DNA of 64,000 bases from Bacteroidota bacterium. GTDB lineage: Bacteria > Bacteroidota > Ignavibacteria > SZUA-365. Position numbers and translations under genes: made by a program. Shown one piece after another: positions 61,469 through 64,000 of this stretch. A model generated the notes under the pieces. That model ran no database searches, was not told the DNA's origin, and saw only the letters and a program-made list of their open reading frames with translations. How positions within the stretch are numbered: position 1 is the stretch's first letter; each line of letters begins with the position of its first letter. The stretch is from NCBI GenBank assembly GCA_023432805.1, contig JAEYUG010000079.1:1-64000 (forward strand), read 5' to 3'.

Positions 61469-62272
61469 ATGCCCCTCGACGACACTACCCGTGCCGCCTT
61501 CGCGCTGAGCCTGCTCGGCGCCCTCGACGAACGCCGTCCCATCGCCCCTCTCACCGAGGTCGCCCCAGACCTGACGGTCGACGACGCCTATGCCATCCAG
61601 CGTCTCACAATCGAGCAGCGCTGCAACCGCGGCGCCCGCGTCGTCGGCATGAAGATCGGCCTCACTTCGCGTGCCATCCAGCAGGCCCTCGGTGTCAACG
61701 AGCCCGACTTCGGCCACCTGCTCTCGACCATGCGCGTCGCCGACGGCGGTACGATCGATCTCTCCACCCTCGTCGCACCCCGCGCCGAAGGCGAGATCGC
61801 CTTCGTCCTTGGCAGCGACCTTCCAGAGACTGACTGCAGCGAGGCGGATGTGCTCGCGTGCACGGCGTTCCTCATGCCCACGATCGAGATCATCGACAGC
61901 CGCATCCGCGACTGGAAGCTGACGCTCGCCGACACGATCGCCGACAACGCGTCGAGCGGACTCTTCGTGCTCGGCGGCCGCAAGGTACCGATCGACGGAC
62001 TCGACCTCCGCACGCTCGGCATGAACGTCGAAGTCAATGGCGACATCCATGTCACCGGAGCGGGTGCCGCCGCCATGGGAAGTCCCGTCACCAGTGTCGC
62101 CTGGCTTGCCACAACACTCGGTCACTACGGCATACGCCTGCGCGCCGGTGACATCGTGCTGAGCGGTGGACTCGCGGCTCCCTACGCGCCGAAATCCGGC
62201 GACTGGATGCGTGTCTCCATGCAGCACCTCGGCAGCGTGTCGGTGCGCTTCACCGGCGGGGAAGGGAACTGA
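61469..62272 (+). CDS. mhpD: 2-oxopent-4-enoate (2-keto-4-pentenoate) hydratase
   Basis: A 267-residue enzyme of the fumarylacetoacetase-like hydratase/decarboxylase group. It adds water to 2-oxopent-4-enoate to give 4-hydroxy-2-oxovalerate. Signatures: DDAYAIQRLTIEQR, VVGMKIGLTSRAIQQALGV, EPDFGHLLSTM, the metal-binding EGEIAFVLG, PTIEIIDSRIRDWKL and IADNASSG. The related 4-oxalocrotonate decarboxylase cannot be excluded, but the IGLTSRAIQQALGVNEPDFG pattern favours the hydratase. It opens a three-gene operon with acetaldehyde dehydrogenase and aldolase, four bases before the next gene. Confidence 0.88.
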   Translation: MPLDDTTRAAFALSLLGALDERRPIAPLTEVAPDLTVDDAYAIQRLTIEQRCNRGARVVGMKIGLTSRAIQQALGVNEPDFGHLLSTMRVADGGTIDLSTLVAPRAEGEIAFVLGSDLPETDCSEADVLACTAFLMPTIEIIDSRIRDWKLTLADTIADNASSGLFVLGGRKVPIDGLDLRTLGMNVEVNGDIHVTGAGAAAMGSPVTSVAWLATTLGHYGIRLRAGDIVLSGGLAAPYAPKSGDWMRVSMQHLGSVSVRFTGGEGN

Positions 62273-62276
62273 CCGC

Positions 62277-63215
62277 ATGCAGAAGCTCGCCTGCGCCATC
62301 GTAGGATCCGGCAACATCGGCACCGACCTCATGATCAAGCTCGTGCGCTACTCCGAGTCGCTCGCCTGCCGCGCGCTGGTCGGCATCGACCCGGCTTCCG
62401 ACGGACTCGCGCGGGCCCGCAGCATCGGCGTGCATGCATGCGATGCAGGTCTCGCCTCCTTCCTTCAGAGCGATGAGGCAGAGGATGTCCGCATCGTGTT
62501 CGATGCGACAAGTGCCGGTGCACATCACCATCATGCGGAGCTGCTGCGCGCGCGCGGCATCACGGCGATCGATCTGACGCCCGCGGCGATCGGTCCCGCC
62601 GTCGTGCCCGTCGTGAACATCGAGGCCCACCTCGACGCACCGAACGTGAACATGATCACCTGCGGCGGACAGGCCACGATCCCCATCGTCCACGCCATCG
62701 CGCGCACGGCCCGTGTGCCGTGGGCCGAGATGGTCAGCTCGATCGCGAGCCGCAGTGCGGGACCCGGCACTCGGGCGAACATTGACGAATTCACCGAGAC
62801 CACGGGTCGCGGCCTCGAATCCATCGGCGGCGCCGAACGCGGCAAGGCCATCATCATCCTGAATCCCGCCGAGCCCCCGCTCATCATGCGCAACACCGTC
62901 TTCGCCCTGGTCGACGACGGCGACGAGCGCGCCATCACCGACTCGATTCACGCAATGGTCGACGACGTGCGCGCCTACGTGCCGGGCTACCGCCTCAAGG
63001 CCGCACCCGTCTTCGACTCGCTCGCACACGCGCCGGTCGAGATTCCCGGCATCGGGCGTTGTGCGGGACTCAAAGTCACCGTGCTGCTCGAGGTCGAAGG
63101 GGCGGCGCACTATCTACCTGCCTATGCTGGAAACCTCGACATCATGACCGCAGCCGCGCGACGGGTGGGCGAGCGCATCGCCGCGCGCATGCACGCACGC
63201 GAGGAGGCCGTATGA
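62277..63215 (+). CDS. mhpF: Acetaldehyde dehydrogenase (acylating)
   Basis: A 312-residue enzyme that converts acetaldehyde, NAD+ and CoA to acetyl-CoA. The N-terminal Rossmann motif is CAIVGSGNIGTDLMIKL, and the catalytic Cys is in NMITCGGQATIPI. Also conserved are SRSAGPGTRANIDEFTETTG and NPAEPPLIMRNTVF. The enzyme forms a channelling complex with the aldolase encoded next: their genes overlap by an ATGA junction, in line with a fixed stoichiometry. Confidence 0.95.
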   Translation: MQKLACAIVGSGNIGTDLMIKLVRYSESLACRALVGIDPASDGLARARSIGVHACDAGLASFLQSDEAEDVRIVFDATSAGAHHHHAELLRARGITAIDLTPAAIGPAVVPVVNIEAHLDAPNVNMITCGGQATIPIVHAIARTARVPWAEMVSSIASRSAGPGTRANIDEFTETTGRGLESIGGAERGKAIIILNPAEPPLIMRNTVFALVDDGDERAITDSIHAMVDDVRAYVPGYRLKAAPVFDSLAHAPVEIPGIGRCAGLKVTVLLEVEGAAHYLPAYAGNLDIMTAAARRVGERIAARMHAREEAV

Positions 63216-64000
63216 CACACGCTCAGGCGCACAGCCACGCAGAAGACTCTCCGCGCATCCTGATCAACGACGTAACCCTGCGCGACGGCATGCACGCGAT
63301 CGCGCACCAGTATGAACTCGGTGACATGCGTGCGATCGCCGCCGCGCTCGACGCAGCGGGCATCGACATCATCGAGGTCACCCACGGCGACGGACTTGCG
63401 GGCAACGCCCTGACCTACGGATTCTCGAAGCACACGGAGGAAGAGTACATCCGAGCCGTTGTCGAAACCGTCCGCAGCGCCCGCGTCGGGGTGCTGCTGC
63501 TGCCCGGCATCGGCACGATCCACCACCTGCGTGAGGCGTGGGACTGGGGTGCGCGCACGGCACGCGTGGCCACGCACTGCACCGAGGCCGACATTGCCGC
63601 CCAGCACATCGGGTTCGCACGCGAACGGGGATTCGACACCGTCGGCTTCCTCATGATGTCGCACATGCTCGCACCGACGGAGCTTGCCGCGCAGGCGCGC
63701 GTCATGGAATCCTACGGTGCCCACTGCGTGTACGTGGTCGACAGTGCCGGGGCTCTGCTTCCCGAGCAGACGGCCGAGCGCGTCCGTGCTCTGCGCGAGG
63801 CGCTCGACTGCGAAGTGGGATTCCACGCGCACCACAACCTCTCGCTCGGCGTCGCCAACTCCATCGCCGCGCTGCAGGCGGGTGCCACGCGCATCGACGG
63901 CTCCCTTGCCGGCATGGGCGCCGGTGCGGGCAACGCGCCGCTCGAGGTGCTGGCCGCCGTTATGGCGCGCTACGAACTGCCGCTGCGCGCCGATCCCTTC
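63212..64000 (+). CDS. mhpE: 4-hydroxy-2-oxovalerate aldolase, 3' end outside the window
   Basis: The first 263 residues of an aldolase that splits 4-hydroxy-2-oxovalerate to pyruvate and acetaldehyde. The HMGL-like TIM barrel begins with VTLRDGMHAIAHQY (catalytic Arg-Asp and His). It has the metal-binding GFHAHHNLSLGVANS segment and the GSLAGMGAGAGNAPLEVLAA region. About 80 more residues of the C-terminal helical communication domain are expected beyond the window. An N-terminal extension of about 12 residues (THAQAHSHAEDS) precedes the conserved part. Last visible gene of the meta-cleavage lower-pathway operon. Confidence 0.95.
   Translation, partial: MTHAQAHSHAEDSPRILINDVTLRDGMHAIAHQYELGDMRAIAAALDAAGIDIIEVTHGDGLAGNALTYGFSKHTEEEYIRAVVETVRSARVGVLLLPGIGTIHHLREAWDWGARTARVATHCTEADIAAQHIGFARERGFDTVGFLMMSHMLAPTELAAQARVMESYGAHCVYVVDSAGALLPEQTAERVRALREALDCEVGFHAHHNLSLGVANSIAALQAGATRIDGSLAGMGAGAGNAPLEVLAAVMARYELPLRADPF

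Overview
The window is GC-rich, densely coding bacterial DNA from a Gram-negative organism. It carries LpxB for lipid A, an RND/TolC efflux system, several lipoproteins, and two secreted proteins ending in the FlgD-like C-terminal domain used by the type IX secretion system. That combination points to the Bacteroidota/Chlorobi (FCB) superphylum. Many genes have clear GGAGG ribosome binding sites, which is unusual for classical Bacteroidetes and fits a deeper lineage such as Ignavibacteria, Kapabacteria or Rhodothermota. The lineage is inferred; no marker here fixes it.

Layout. 1-9020: envelope and housekeeping genes (M28 peptidase, orphan PstS-like lipoprotein, a six-hairpin glycosidase-like protein, a HAD / metallophosphoesterase / glycosyltransferase operon, trmH). 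9160-11664: a type IX cargo protein, an unknown secreted protein and a decayed toxin-antitoxin remnant. 11749-18065: a minus-strand operon for nucleoside salvage (thymidine kinase, CNT nucleoside transporter, purine nucleoside phosphorylase) continuing into a glycosidase-like protein and an HGSNAT-like membrane acetyltransferase. 18215-24813: CorA, then a complete tripartite RND pump. 24979-32855: a SecD-P1-like lipoprotein, UspA, and a sugar ABC importer (fused binding protein-permease, second permease, ATPase) with a secreted debranching enzyme. 32925-40360: fused 2-oxoglutarate dehydrogenase and three metallopeptidases (M49-like, M64, archaemetzincin).

40371-47240 is the most interesting region. 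It encodes a membrane redox module: a HybA-like four-cluster ferredoxin and a HybB/NrfD quinone protein, flanked by two GcvH-like proteins whose lipoyl-lysine position is not lysine. There is no catalytic oxidoreductase subunit. It is followed by a histidine kinase with two periplasmic c-heme motifs and a sigma-54-dependent response regulator. A near-consensus sigma-54 promoter (47225-47240) precedes the first gene, so the regulator probably controls the adjacent module.

47641-64000: a BNR/VPS10-like protein, two membrane proteins, a VIT-domain type IX cargo protein, an initiator tRNA close to def and fmt, an atypical SDR, GDPD, LpxB, an ICMT-like methyltransferase, and the start of a meta-cleavage lower-pathway operon (hydratase, acetaldehyde dehydrogenase, aldolase) that runs off the window.

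A family of 20-bp hairpin repeats occurs in five intergenic regions, singly or as 27- and 29-bp tandem arrays. Its two sequence types differ by paired changes that keep the stem, so the hairpin itself appears to matter.
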